Assembly: GCF_007004645.1 (NCBI RefSeq)
Contig: NZ_ML660019.1
Span: 169,408-233,407, forward strand
From: Aliiroseovarius halocynthiae
Lineage (GTDB): Bacteria > Pseudomonadota > Alphaproteobacteria > Rhodobacterales > Rhodobacteraceae
Direction: 5' to 3'
DNA length: 64,000 nt
Shown here: positions 1 through 9,621 of the stretch, in pieces
Numbering within the stretch: the stretch's first letter is position 1
How the letters are laid out: each line of letters starts with the position of its first letter
The notes under the pieces: model-generated
What the model was told of the DNA's origin: nothing
Database searches by the model: none
The model's input: the letters and a program-made list of their open reading frames with translations, nothing else
Program-made: the position numbers and the translations under genes

Positions 1-282
1 TAGATGACGTGACGGCCATATGCCGAGCCAGATCGACCAGTGCGGCCACCAGACGTTCTTACGTAAGCAAAGAGAAACCACCCGCTATGATCTAACTGGC
101 AGCGAAACGAAGCAATGCAATCCGACCCACAGGTGCATAGAATATACTTAAATTATGCCACGTTCTGTCCAGCAAATGAGGCGTAGCTTATAATGGGCTG
201 ATCGAAGTTGCCAGGCACAGGTTTGCATCGCGGCCAATGTTTGAAATTCAAAGTGTGGCTCCATTGGTGCTCGTTACAAACT
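1..282. other. Left-edge non-coding stretch
   Basis: No supportable gene, RNA or clear terminator was found here. The only open frames are short, lack ribosome binding sites and have no recognisable protein character. It lies beyond the stop codon of the minus-strand glycosyltransferase gene that ends at 283. Confidence 0.5.
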
Positions 283-1257
283 TCAGCGCTCCTGGGTTTT
301 CCCAATGATCCCCAAGATCTGATCATGCTCAACTTTGCGGCGGTCGCGCAACCCATCCCATAGAGCTCTCCACATCAGGCGCACAAAAAGGTGTCGATCT
401 TGTGAATAGGTCCGAATTTTCAACACCCATTTCAGAAGGATGACCGGAAGAAGGGGCCAATACAACAAGCCCGCAGCTTTTTGGTAAAGAATTAAGAGGT
501 TCCGGTGATGATAGTACAACTTCCACAATGGTCGGAACTGACCGCTTTGCTGTCCCGCGAATGTGGCCATGTCGTGCTCGAACCGAATACGCGGCTCAAA
601 GCACATACGTCCTCCCTTGGCTGCCAAATCAAGGGTGTAGATCCCATCGTCACCATAGATGAAAAGATCTGGATCTGGGTAACCCACCATGGCGATCCCC
701 CTACGGGAAATAAAGAAGCCAACAAATGAGCTCATTTCGATCGGGGTAGGGGCATTAAGGTCGTAGCTCTCCGGCGTCAGGTAAAGCCATCTGTGCCCTC
801 GGACGACTTTATGCGCAAACTCTCCTAGATGCCAAAACGGATTACGGGACGGGCGATTCATCTCGCAAATCTCACCACTGGGAAAGTACACGGCTGCGGC
901 AATTCCATCGTACGGAGATGTATCGAGCGATTGAAAGGTAGCAAGCGCATCCGGATCGGGACGTCCATCGTCGTCAGTAACCATAATCCAGTCAGGGTCG
1001 AACCGGTCAACGGCCTCGCGCATCCCTCGGCAAAACCCACCAGCACCGCCAGTATTTATGGGCTCGTGGGTGACTGTTAGCCTAGGATCGCTCAGACCGT
1101 CGAGCCACTCACCAGTTCCATCAGTTGATGCATTATTTACCACAACCACATGCGCAAGGTCCGAGCTAGGGCTCTCGAGCAGTCGAGCGATCGTCGCCTT
1201 CAACTTAGGCAAACGATTGTATGTGACTACCACTGTCGCTAGTGTTTTGTTTGCCAT
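283..1257 (-). CDS. GT2-family glycosyltransferase
   Basis: This 324-residue protein probably moves a sugar from a nucleotide-sugar donor onto a growing surface glycan at the inner membrane. The N-terminus has the GT-A start TVVVTYNR (about 8-15) and NNASTDGTG (41-49). A DDD metal and donor motif sits at 95-97, and FIYGDDG at about 199-205 fits the acceptor/catalytic region of rhamnosyl- or galactofuranosyl-transferase-like GT2 enzymes. No signal peptide is visible. A GGTGCGGAC stretch precedes the ATG. Its neighbours are a sulfotransferase, a GT4 enzyme and an ABC polysaccharide exporter, which supports a role in capsule or exopolysaccharide assembly. Donor and acceptor cannot be read from sequence. 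Confidence 0.85.
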   Translation of the reverse strand: MANKTLATVVVTYNRLPKLKATIARLLESPSSDLAHVVVVNNASTDGTGEWLDGLSDPRLTVTHEPINTGGAGGFCRGMREAVDRFDPDWIMVTDDDGRPDPDALATFQSLDTSPYDGIAAAVYFPSGEICEMNRPSRNPFWHLGEFAHKVVRGHRWLYLTPESYDLNAPTPIEMSSFVGFFISRRGIAMVGYPDPDLFIYGDDGIYTLDLAAKGGRMCFEPRIRFEHDMATFAGQQSGQFRPLWKLYYHHRNLLILYQKAAGLLYWPLLPVILLKWVLKIRTYSQDRHLFVRLMWRALWDGLRDRRKVEHDQILGIIGKTQER

Positions 1258-1384
1258 GTCCGCACCTGGTCCTTTTTACAGCTCTATAGACAAAGATCTG
1301 CGTTGGTTACTGCGCCAATGGTGCCACTGCACCGTCGCGCACGAAACTCTCACTCCAGGCCGCCTAACTGGTCTTTCCAGAGAC

Positions 1385-2293
1385 CTATTTCACGCCAAGT
1401 TTACGCAACAGATCATAATCATCTTTATAGAACTCACGATGTTGGGAAAATGCAGAATGCACATCGTCCTTACTGTGGGGGGATTCTTGGTGCTCCATGG
1501 CTCGAACATCGTCAATCTCGGTGCCATATCGCTTCGAAAGCTCAGCCCGCACCTCTCCGATTTCGGACATCGTGTAGACACGGTCCAACAGCTTCCAGTT
1601 CTTTCCAATGTACCCCGTCATTGGGTCGGTATGATGTCGAAAATCGATAAACATACTACGATATTGATGAAACAGCCCAGCACAGTGGATTGGCCCAGGC
1701 AGGGTAACCAAGTTTTGCGCAGCTTGCTGTCCCTTCGAATCGCGCCGCAACGCACCGCCGACAACGTTCTTCTGGAAGTAAGAGACAACCCGAGAAATAG
1801 GATCTCGCACAACCGAAAACTTGAAATAGTCTTTGTACCGGCTCTGCAAATCTCTTGATGTGACCCATCTGTTAAGGTGCTGATGACGAAAATGGACGAA
1901 CTCCCCGAAGGTTTCACCGATGGTCAGAAAGGTGAAGTAGTTCTTGATCGTGGAAGATCCGCATTTCGGCATTGGAATATATAGGATTTTTCGATCATCA
2001 TCAACGAGGGCCATGGTTCTGTCGACATTGGCGTTGATGTAATGAGAGACGTGGACACTCTTTCCCTTTATTTCCGCAAACACAGAAAAGGCTTCAGCAC
2101 TGAGGGTATCACCGATATTGGTGTATACTTCGCAAAGCTGGTGAGCAGCTCGATCATCACCACACTGCATAGCTGTCTTAAGAACGGGTATGAGCGAGTG
2201 CATTTCGTTAGAGAATGCTCTAACCATTGCCACCATTTCATCAATCGAAATTTCGCCGCGTTCAAACTTGCGGATAAAGTAAGTGCTTTCCAT
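1385..2293 (-). CDS. Sulfotransferase family protein
   Basis: This 302-residue protein should transfer sulfate from PAPS to a hydroxyl or amine, here probably on a polysaccharide. The 5'-phosphosulfate loop PMPKCGSSTIK is at about 107-117, and the 3'-phosphate site FSVVRDPISRVVS is at about 159-171. Both are diagnostic of Golgi-type (Sulfotransfer_2-like) enzymes. About 95 mostly helical residues precede the catalytic domain. The start at 2293 has GGAG about 7 nt upstream; a longer frame would need GTG at 2329. Lying between two glycosyltransferase genes, it suggests a sulfated surface glycan. The acceptor is unknown. Confidence 0.85.
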   Translation of the reverse strand: MESTYFIRKFERGEISIDEMVAMVRAFSNEMHSLIPVLKTAMQCGDDRAAHQLCEVYTNIGDTLSAEAFSVFAEIKGKSVHVSHYINANVDRTMALVDDDRKILYIPMPKCGSSTIKNYFTFLTIGETFGEFVHFRHQHLNRWVTSRDLQSRYKDYFKFSVVRDPISRVVSYFQKNVVGGALRRDSKGQQAAQNLVTLPGPIHCAGLFHQYRSMFIDFRHHTDPMTGYIGKNWKLLDRVYTMSEIGEVRAELSKRYGTEIDDVRAMEHQESPHSKDDVHSAFSQHREFYKDDYDLLRKLGVK

Positions 2294-2509
2294 ATGTATC
2301 TCCGTCCAAAGCTGATCGCACTCACACACGACCCCTGTAGGTTTCCCTCTAATGGATGGCCCAGCTCAGTGGAAGGCCTGCCGTCCAATTACTTCAGTTA
2401 CATCCGCCTTATACGGATGTCGTTCGCGCCGATACTACCGCCGCCTTATACTCCGATACAAAGGTTGTTTTCGAGTAGTGTCAGCCCCGTATAGAGCGGA
2501 CTTTTTTGA

Positions 2510-4138
2510 TCAATGGGCCTCCAGCTTTTCTGAAGAGTCAGACTTATTCTGTCGTGATTTGACGCGTTGAGCACTCGCACCTGGCGTATAGTACGACAAA
2601 AGCTGATCAATATGATCAGAGATAGATGGCATTTGAAGCCCATGTTCGGCATAGTTTTCTCGAAGATCACGATCTTTCACAAGTCGATCCAGTTTCCTCA
2701 AGAAATCCTTTGTATTCTGCGCCTCAAATACAAAGTCTTCATGGTTGGCCAGAGTTTGTTTGGCTCCCACACGATCGGATACCAATGATGGCACGCCCAG
2801 CAGCCCCAATTCTACCGTCACCTGATTGAAGGTTTCCCACCAGATTGAGGGAACGATATTTAGATCGATCTGTTTGGACAACGGAACGATCTGCGACCGG
2901 GAATATCCCGACACAACCGTAACCGACTTAAACAGTGGTCGCAGATGCGTAAGCATTTTCGTGTTCCCAAGCCGCGCTACGATTTTAAGATGTACATGCT
3001 CGCGGTAATAGGGGTCGTCAATTCCGCCAAGAGCCTCGACCAGGAATGGGAGCCCCTTCGAAGGGATGCCGTACCCCACGAAGGATAGTGTTACATCTTC
3101 AGATTTCTCGCGCGTTTTGCGCAGCGCTCGACGCTCTTCCAGTGTGGTAGTAAAATCCATCGGTAACGGAAGAGATATGACCTCTGTACCCTCAGGCAAA
3201 AAACGTTCCGCGGTATCGCGCGCCAAATCAGAAACTGCGAAGACACCATCCACGTTGTACTTTAGCGCAGCGCCGTTTGACTCGCGCCAATTTTGATAGA
3301 GGTGTCCGTTCTGCTTCGATGCCTCAATCGCGATACTGCGTGGCGCAGCCGCGCGAGACGACAAATCAATAGGCTTACTTACCAGCACAGGTTCTGCACG
3401 CTTCGGACGCCATGCCTGAAACCTAGTTCGGAAGCCATGAATCAAATCCTTGATGAAGGTCCGCGCAGTGCGTGCCAACTGCTTTAGACCAGAAAACATC
3501 CCAAATATGAAATTTCCAGCAGGTGTACCAGCCAACCCACGACCGCTGAGCGCGTTGGACATACGCTGAAACGAAATCAGATTTTTCATCTGGTTGTTGT
3601 GCCCCATACAGCTAACACATCGGTTGCCGTCAAAATAGGATTCACAAAGCGTTTTTCCTTGATATAGAAGCTCGATTTGAGGGCAGACAGGCATATAGTT
3701 ATGGAACGTGTAGAACAACGATTTAACGTCTTGGCCCTTTTCAAGCGACAGCACGTTGGCACTGATACCTTCAAGATTGTGGAAGTGAAGCACATCAAAT
3801 GGCCCGTGCTCATGTAAGAAACCCTGCAAAACTTCGACCGAGCGATGGTCTTGTTGCCAGACGTCAATCGAATGAAAAGCGTCATGCGCAGGTGCTTTCA
3901 CCGGCGAGTTCAACATCTGAAAACTTTTGACACCAAGAGCTGAGAAAGCGTTTTCGGTGGGCTCGATACGCGTTCGCCGATCAAACATTGAATAATAGCG
4001 CCCTGCGGACAAGAAGTAGACTTCTACGTTGTCCCGCTTTGCCAATTCACGGATGATGTTGCGCAAATAGAGGCTCACGCCTCCGCCTGCCATGTGCACG
4101 TCATCGAACTGGCACCAATTATAGAGTAAAACTTTCAT
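2510..4138 (-). CDS. GT4-family glycosyltransferase
   Basis: This 542-residue cytoplasmic or peripheral glycosyltransferase has a GT-B fold. The N-terminal half has the acceptor-side glycine-rich start MAGGGVSLYLRNIIREL. The C-terminal half has the donor-domain features LSFVGYGIPSKGLPFLVEAL and PSIWWETFNQVTVELGLLGVP, the latter matching the E-x7-E-like region of GT4 enzymes. Between the two halves is an unusually long insert (about 170-300) with CVSCMGH and basic residues, so the protein exceeds the usual 350-400 residues. ATG 4138 overlaps the upstream HAD gene's stop by 4 bp (ATGA) and has GAGG 9 nt before it. Translational coupling to that gene is likely. Confidence 0.85.
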   Translation of the reverse strand: MKVLLYNWCQFDDVHMAGGGVSLYLRNIIRELAKRDNVEVYFLSAGRYYSMFDRRTRIEPTENAFSALGVKSFQMLNSPVKAPAHDAFHSIDVWQQDHRSVEVLQGFLHEHGPFDVLHFHNLEGISANVLSLEKGQDVKSLFYTFHNYMPVCPQIELLYQGKTLCESYFDGNRCVSCMGHNNQMKNLISFQRMSNALSGRGLAGTPAGNFIFGMFSGLKQLARTARTFIKDLIHGFRTRFQAWRPKRAEPVLVSKPIDLSSRAAAPRSIAIEASKQNGHLYQNWRESNGAALKYNVDGVFAVSDLARDTAERFLPEGTEVISLPLPMDFTTTLEERRALRKTREKSEDVTLSFVGYGIPSKGLPFLVEALGGIDDPYYREHVHLKIVARLGNTKMLTHLRPLFKSVTVVSGYSRSQIVPLSKQIDLNIVPSIWWETFNQVTVELGLLGVPSLVSDRVGAKQTLANHEDFVFEAQNTKDFLRKLDRLVKDRDLRENYAEHGLQMPSISDHIDQLLSYYTPGASAQRVKSRQNKSDSSEKLEAH

Positions 4139-6297
4139 CGATACGCCCTCGAAATCGCCCAATTAAACAGCGGGATAAGCCAGCCAACCCTAGAATGCCT
4201 TAGTGATCCCTGGGCCCATTTGTCCTCTGAAAGCACACGGGAAATGTCTCGTCTAACGCGGAACCACCGAACTTTTTGAACCGAGCTTTCTAGGTTGGTT
4301 TCAGAATTTCCCGTATCATGCAGCAATTCACGTACAAGTGTTACAGTCTGCGACGTAGGGCAGACAAAGCTATGCAACATCTTTTCGACAATCATTGCAT
4401 CAAGCCGCTCGATCGAGAGATTTGCCTTCACGGACAGGTCGTAATAGTCACGGGCAGCTGCGAGAAGCTGAGCCCTGACTGTATCCGTTTCAGGCTTATC
4501 TCTACCTTCACCAAAAACCGGATCCATGGTGCCCTTTTCCCCCCCTTGGTACCCATTGAGGCTGCCCAAAGTACGATCCAGACAGAAAGGCTCTAGCCAA
4601 GAAAAGTTGACTGACGCTGCGCGCCCCTCTTTTGTGTCTGTGTTGATCACCATACCAGGGCTGACTTGGCACTTTGGGTGCAATTGACCATAATTTCCAG
4701 AAAGGAACCGATTAGATGCGAACATGCAGAGCTCTAGACGCGCGCCGGTATTCTCAATCGGAGTATGCTGTCCAAACTCAGTGTCCGAAAAATACCGCGA
4801 CAGATTTTTGAGGATCGTACCCGAATACCCGACATCGACAAAAAGGAAGGAGCGATCTGGGTTCAAAATCCCTTGCTGCTCAAGATAGCGTATAGCTTTC
4901 TGACGCTTATGGTGCAGGGCGCGGTCAAGGCCATCTCTGATATTGGGATGAGCATCAAGCTCATCCATATCCATGTCACGCACCTGTGGCGTGACAAGGC
5001 AGGATTCCACTAATCTCTGCTCGTCATCAGACAACCCTTCGACCTCTGAGGTTTGAACACCAAAAGTTTGCATAATCGTTCGCAAAGAGACTGGGGTGTT
5101 GTTAAAATAACGAACATTGTGCTCCATCCAACCTCGATCAATGATGCCTGGATATTCAAGCAACACCCCGGTGCGCCGATTAAGCGCCAAGGTTTTCAGT
5201 TTAACGTTCTGTAAAAGACCCCGCCCATGAAAGCTGCTTAGAAAGTCTTTTACGATCTCCCCATAAATCGTGCCGTCGCGGGTCAGAAAGTAAATTGCAT
5301 CCACACCAGTTTGCTGCGCGCGCGCCACAACTCGGCGCACGAAAACTGCAAAGCTTGCAGCCATCAACCGCTGGGCGTCCGGTTGCGATTTCCCGAGATA
5401 GCTGGACAAAAACCGATCAAAGCGCTTCTTTTCCGTGCACTCGCCCAGTCGGTATTCCATCTCAAGTGTGCGTCTATGTGCCTCTCGCTTTGGCTGGAAG
5501 TAACGCCTGGCATCCCAACCGAATTCACGAGGGCGCGTGAAATCATTGGTAAGATTATCCCCAAGATGAATGCGTCGCTCGTTGGTGAAGCCAAGTTCAC
5601 GGTCAATTTCGTTAAAGAGAAGCCCGGAATTCTTGGTAACCCCTGTCGTTGCCGACACAAAGACATGATCAAAATAGGGGCGCAGCCCCTGCGCGGTCGT
5701 GATCTCAATCAGGTCATCGCGCGACAGATACATGTCTGACGTTAGAATAATGGTCTTGCCATTATCTTTGAGGAATTTAAGCAAATCGCGAAAGTCATCA
5801 TGGGTTTCTAAGACCAGCTTTTCGAGGTCAACCTCGTACCCAACCAACTCGTCCACGACTTCGGCGCGTTGCGACGCATCTGCCAGATAGGGGCGCAACA
5901 CACGATCGAACAAATCACGCAAATCCACCTCATTTCGGTATCGATCATGTGCGAGAGATTCATAGTACGCCTTCAATCTCTCCTGAAACCAACGTCGGCT
6001 GTTGCTCAAAAGGTGTTCAGGGATATCATCGCTGTGGCGCGCTAACACCTTCGCACCATGCCGTGCTGTCAGATCTTGTAGCGCATTCAAGGATATGCTT
6101 CGGGAGGCAAGCGTATCAAAATAGTCAAAACTGATAACGTTGTAGCCAAGCAGAAGTGTTCGCAGCTCGTTAGCATACACAAAGTCATTTTTGCCTGATT
6201 TAACTTGCCCTACCGTTTGCCGCACGCGCCGGCGCATGAACAGGTCAGGAAGCGACTTTGCCAAGAAATTACGAGCGAGGCCGGCATTCACGTCCAT
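4135..6297 (-). CDS. Large HAD-superfamily protein (COG5610-like)
   Basis: This 720-residue protein has a complete HAD core in its N-terminal half. Motif I is VISFDYFDTLASRS (two Asp), motif II is TIILTSDMYLS, and motif IV is RRIHLGDNLTND. The second half contains YFLTRDGTIYGEIV and SFLFVDVGYSGTILKNL, which look like a degenerate second Rossmann/HAD-like module. Such long HAD proteins are recurrent in polysaccharide loci, but their substrate is not established. Phosphatase activity on a sugar-phosphate or phospho-glycan is an inference. The start at 6297 has GGGAGAG about 6 nt upstream; a TTG at 6312 is less likely. It is the first gene of the hypothetical four-gene minus-strand operon 6297-283 and overlaps the GT4 gene. 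Confidence 0.75.
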   Translation of the reverse strand: MDVNAGLARNFLAKSLPDLFMRRRVRQTVGQVKSGKNDFVYANELRTLLLGYNVISFDYFDTLASRSISLNALQDLTARHGAKVLARHSDDIPEHLLSNSRRWFQERLKAYYESLAHDRYRNEVDLRDLFDRVLRPYLADASQRAEVVDELVGYEVDLEKLVLETHDDFRDLLKFLKDNGKTIILTSDMYLSRDDLIEITTAQGLRPYFDHVFVSATTGVTKNSGLLFNEIDRELGFTNERRIHLGDNLTNDFTRPREFGWDARRYFQPKREAHRRTLEMEYRLGECTEKKRFDRFLSSYLGKSQPDAQRLMAASFAVFVRRVVARAQQTGVDAIYFLTRDGTIYGEIVKDFLSSFHGRGLLQNVKLKTLALNRRTGVLLEYPGIIDRGWMEHNVRYFNNTPVSLRTIMQTFGVQTSEVEGLSDDEQRLVESCLVTPQVRDMDMDELDAHPNIRDGLDRALHHKRQKAIRYLEQQGILNPDRSFLFVDVGYSGTILKNLSRYFSDTEFGQHTPIENTGARLELCMFASNRFLSGNYGQLHPKCQVSPGMVINTDTKEGRAASVNFSWLEPFCLDRTLGSLNGYQGGEKGTMDPVFGEGRDKPETDTVRAQLLAAARDYYDLSVKANLSIERLDAMIVEKMLHSFVCPTSQTVTLVRELLHDTGNSETNLESSVQKVRWFRVRRDISRVLSEDKWAQGSLRHSRVGWLIPLFNWAISRAYR

Positions 6298-6728
6298 TTT
6301 TCTCTCCCACAAAGTTCACACATTTACCGTTACTCCTTGATCAATAGTTACATTGGCTGTTCTTCAAGCCGACCCCTTACGCGCCCCCGGTTAAGTCACT
6401 TTCCGCAAGAATGCGACCAATCCCCGCGACATTGAAGCGCTCCCCATTGTCTTGGAAAATTGATGGTGCTTTCCACCTAAAGCCCTTAACTTGATCGGAC
6501 TTGCGAGAGTTTAACCGCCTTCAACCGCCCAATTCCTCTTACTCAACAGGTAACAACTCGTTTTGGTTGATAAGCTTTTCAACATTGCCTGAGCAAGTGC
6601 TAATCGCACGAAATCAAGTCGTAACACAGAGCAAAAACTGAAGTTAACTCGTTGGCGGAAGTGGTCAATCTGGGGCAGGGCGGACTTCAGATCTTCGGCG
6701 TAAAGCAGCCGAACCCGGCCTTATGCCA
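6298..6728. other. AT-rich intergenic region with likely operon promoter
   Basis: About 430 bp without a coding frame lie between the HAD-GT4-sulfotransferase-GT2 operon, which starts at 6297 on the minus strand, and the end of the kpsM-type gene. It is visibly richer in A+T than the core regions. It probably carries the promoter of the downstream operon, but no convincing -35/-10 pair or terminator could be fixed. Confidence 0.4.
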
Positions 6729-7562
6729 TCAGGATTCCATAAGGGTCTTGAAATGCCTATTTAGAAGCAACAAACCGAAAAACAGGGTGATCGCTGAAAC
6801 CAGAAGAATATATGGAATACTAATATAGTCCCCGTGATAGACTGGATACAGGCCCCTTCTCATCAATCCAACCAAGTGAATTATCGGATTATACCAAAGA
6901 ATATCCTGCGCCAACTTTGGCATAATATCAAAAGTGAAAAATACGCCAGACATTAGAAACATCGGTCGCGTCGCAATGCTCCACAACTGCTCATACACCG
7001 GGATTGATGTCATCAGATAGCAGTTCAGAGAACCAATTCCCATTGCAAGGAACATTCCCAGAACCGTAGACGCAACGATGTAAGGAAGGTCCATCCATAC
7101 AGGCAATCCGAAGATAAACATGATGCCTAACAGAACAACTGCCAAAATGAACAAATTGGTCAATAGCGCCAAGAGAAGGCGTGCAATAATGGCGTCCATG
7201 AACGTCACGCAGGGATAGGCCATAAAGGGTCTCGAAAATCGAACTGACTGCGCAATTTTGCCGATTGTTCCGAGCGTCATCGCGAACGGCATAAATCCGC
7301 TTGCGTAAAATAGGGGGAAGTTCGTTCCAAGGCCTGGGGTGGTTAACACCATGGAGAAGATTAGAGATAAGAATGCAATGCCTGCAATTGGTTCGAGTAC
7401 AGCCCATAGGTACCCACCAACGGAACGACCATAGGTCGTAGCCATCTCTCTTAACATCAAAGCACCAACGGTACGTAGCATTTGAAAACGCGGACGCTTT
7501 CGCACAGTGTGGAAATCAGAGGAGAGAGGCGATTGTGCATCACGTAGCTTCGAGGTGCTCAT
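6729..7562 (-). CDS. kpsM: Capsule/polysaccharide ABC exporter permease
   Basis: This 277-residue ABC-2 type permease would form the channel through which a lipid-linked polysaccharide crosses the inner membrane. About six hydrophobic segments are visible, with the family features LREMATTYGRSVGGYLWAVLEP near the N-terminus and FLMSGVFFTFDIMP plus NPIIHLVGLMRRGLYP near the C-terminus. ATG 7562 gives the normal family length; an upstream frame would add 80 basic non-family residues. The gene is separated from kpsT and divergent from kpsE, with about 80 bp between the two starts. This is unusual for the family, whose M and T genes are normally adjacent. Wzm of O-antigen exporters is related, but the KpsE partner favours the capsule type. 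Confidence 0.85.
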   Translation of the reverse strand: MSTSKLRDAQSPLSSDFHTVRKRPRFQMLRTVGALMLREMATTYGRSVGGYLWAVLEPIAGIAFLSLIFSMVLTTPGLGTNFPLFYASGFMPFAMTLGTIGKIAQSVRFSRPFMAYPCVTFMDAIIARLLLALLTNLFILAVVLLGIMFIFGLPVWMDLPYIVASTVLGMFLAMGIGSLNCYLMTSIPVYEQLWSIATRPMFLMSGVFFTFDIMPKLAQDILWYNPIIHLVGLMRRGLYPVYHGDYISIPYILLVSAITLFFGLLLLNRHFKTLMES

Positions 7563-7642
7563 TCCAAACTGACCCTCTAGTGTTTTGTGTTTTCGCACTG
7601 TAACAGCTACCATTACAGGAGAACAACCGAAAGCAACTTTCA

Positions 7643-8905
7643 ATGGCGAACGGCCTGAAAAAGGAAGTGTCTGGACCTTCCAAGGATAATACACCAACTG
7701 CCGGCGGCAAGGCCGAGAAATCAGCAGCGGGTGAAAATAAGCCACAAAACGCTGCGGCGAACAAGCCCGTGCGACCAGCAGTAGCCCCCGGCGGGGTCCC
7801 AATGCGCCATCGCGTACTGGCTCTTGTATTTCTGGTTGCTGTCATACTTCCAACACTGCTGGCTTCACTATACATGTGGACATGGGCAAAAGATCAGTAC
7901 GTCTCTACTGTAAGCTTCTCGGTGCGTCAGGAAGAAGCTGGGTCGAATGTTGCCCTCATGGGGGGGCTCGCTCAGCTTGGGGTTTCGGGTACATCTGCGG
8001 CCGATACCGACATTCTTTATGACTATTTGCAAAGTGAAGACCTTGTCGCCCGACTTGATGCGTCGATCAACTTGAAGGAACGCTTCTCGTCGGCATGGCC
8101 CGAGGACTTCGTCTTCGCATATGATCCCTCTGGAACAATTGAGAACCTGGCAGACTATTGGCAGCGCCAGGTTCACGTGTTGTACGACAATCAGACTAAG
8201 TTGATCACGTTACGAGTCCAGGCGTTCACACCCGATGATGCCCTTATCATCGCGGATGCGGCATTTGACGAAAGCAGTCGTACAATTAACCGCCTGTCCG
8301 ACATCGCACGTCAAGATGCAACTCGATACGCCGGAGACGAGCTTCTGAAGTCGCAACAGCGTCTGACGGAAGTGCGTCAAGCTATGACTGCATTTCGTAT
8401 ACGTACACAGATCGTTGACCCCGTCGCAGATCTGGCGGGCCAAATGGGCGTGCTGACAAGTCTGCAGTCACAGCTTGCGCAAGCCCTTGTTACGTTGGAT
8501 ACACTTCTTGTCAGCGCACAAGAAACCGACCCCCGCGTAGAGCAAGCACATAGCAAGATCGACGCAATCAAAAAGCGAATCGCGGAAGAACGTGCAAAGT
8601 TCAGCGATGCCAGTCAGGGGGATAGTGACGAAAACTATGCCCACCTGATGGCTGAGTACGAAAAGCTTGCAGCAGATCTGGAATTTGCAGAGGTAACATA
8701 CAGATCTGCCCAGGCAAACTACGACCTAGCCGTTGCCGAAGGCCAAAGGCAGTCCCGCTATTTGGCGGCCCACATTACCCCACGCATGGCACAAACATCC
8801 ACCGTCCCAAATCGGATTCTGGTGGTCGCAAGCGTGTTTGGTGTTCTTCTGTTGGGTTGGGCAACTATGCTTCTGATTTACTACAGCGTCCGAGATCGCC
8901 GTTAG
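7643..8905 (+). CDS. kpsE: Capsule export inner-membrane periplasmic adaptor (KpsE/BexC type)
   Basis: This 420-residue polysaccharide co-polymerase/adaptor links the ABC exporter to an outer-membrane pore. A cytoplasmic Ala/Lys/Pro-rich tail of about 55 residues precedes a first membrane segment (about 56-75). A long periplasmic part follows, with a coiled coil around 230-370, then a second membrane helix (about 392-412) and a short basic tail. The proline-containing C-terminal helix region (LAAHITPRMAQTSTVPNRI) is typical of the PCP-2b/3 group. No strong Shine-Dalgarno lies directly before the ATG; an AGGAG is 22 nt upstream. The stop is one base before the kpsT start. No outer-membrane partner is in the window. 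Confidence 0.87.
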   Translation: MANGLKKEVSGPSKDNTPTAGGKAEKSAAGENKPQNAAANKPVRPAVAPGGVPMRHRVLALVFLVAVILPTLLASLYMWTWAKDQYVSTVSFSVRQEEAGSNVALMGGLAQLGVSGTSAADTDILYDYLQSEDLVARLDASINLKERFSSAWPEDFVFAYDPSGTIENLADYWQRQVHVLYDNQTKLITLRVQAFTPDDALIIADAAFDESSRTINRLSDIARQDATRYAGDELLKSQQRLTEVRQAMTAFRIRTQIVDPVADLAGQMGVLTSLQSQLAQALVTLDTLLVSAQETDPRVEQAHSKIDAIKKRIAEERAKFSDASQGDSDENYAHLMAEYEKLAADLEFAEVTYRSAQANYDLAVAEGQRQSRYLAAHITPRMAQTSTVPNRILVVASVFGVLLLGWATMLLIYYSVRDRR

Positions 8906-8906
8906 C

Positions 8907-9581
8907 ATGATTGCACTTGATAATTTAACGAAGGTCTTTCGCAGGAACAATCAAACCACAGTGGTTGCAGACAGCATTTCTGCCGTTTTTCCAACAGGAG
9001 AATCAGTAGCGCTGATTGGCCGAAACGGCGCTGGGAAATCGACCCTACTGCGTATGATCGCTGGAACAGCGCTTCCGACATCTGGTAACGTCCGAAGCGA
9101 CGGTACGGTTTCGTGGCCCGTGGGATACGCGGGCAGTTTTCACCCAGAGCTGACCGGCGCACAAAACGTCCGCTTTGTTGCTCGTATTTATGGTATCGAT
9201 AGTGATGCATTGGTCGACTATGTTCAGGAATTTTCTGAGCTTGGTCACCATTATTTTCAACGTTTCGGCTCTTACTCGTCTGGAATGCGGGCGCGGCTTG
9301 CAATGGGAACGAGTATGGGCATCGACTTTGACACATATCTTGTCGACGAAGTGACCAGCGTTGGGGATGCCGTCTTTAGGAAGAAATCCCAGGTTATCTT
9401 TGCAGACAGAATGAAGAATTCCAGCGCGATCTTTGTGAGTCACTCGATGGGGCTATTGCGCAATATGTGTACAATGGGTGCCGTATTACATGACGGCGAG
9501 TTGAATATGTTCGACGACATCGAAGACGCCATCTCGTTTCATCACAAGCTGATGGGATTGAAGAAAGAAGAAGAAGGCTAA
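8907..9581 (+). CDS. kpsT: Polysaccharide ABC exporter ATPase
   Basis: This 224-residue ATP-binding subunit powers export through the KpsM-type permease. It has the Walker A GRNGAGKST (38-46), the signature YSSGM (123-127, a degenerate LSGGQ as in KpsT/BexA), Walker B TYLVDE (143-148) and the switch histidine in VSHS (about 179). Length and signature match the KpsT/Wzt-core group without the C-terminal carbohydrate-binding domain of O-antigen Wzt, so export is probably not coupled to a recognised terminal modification. It starts 1 nt after kpsE and is surely co-transcribed with it. Confidence 0.92.
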   Translation: MIALDNLTKVFRRNNQTTVVADSISAVFPTGESVALIGRNGAGKSTLLRMIAGTALPTSGNVRSDGTVSWPVGYAGSFHPELTGAQNVRFVARIYGIDSDALVDYVQEFSELGHHYFQRFGSYSSGMRARLAMGTSMGIDFDTYLVDEVTSVGDAVFRKKSQVIFADRMKNSSAIFVSHSMGLLRNMCTMGAVLHDGELNMFDDIEDAISFHHKLMGLKKEEEG

Positions 9582-9621
9582 GCTTCTCGACTGCCGGGGG
9601 ATATTGGCCACGCCGATTTCT

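Noticed and set aside
153-356. A 67-codon frame at the left edge
   Set aside because: No ribosome binding site and composition unlike a protein; it overlaps the end of the glycosyltransferase gene.
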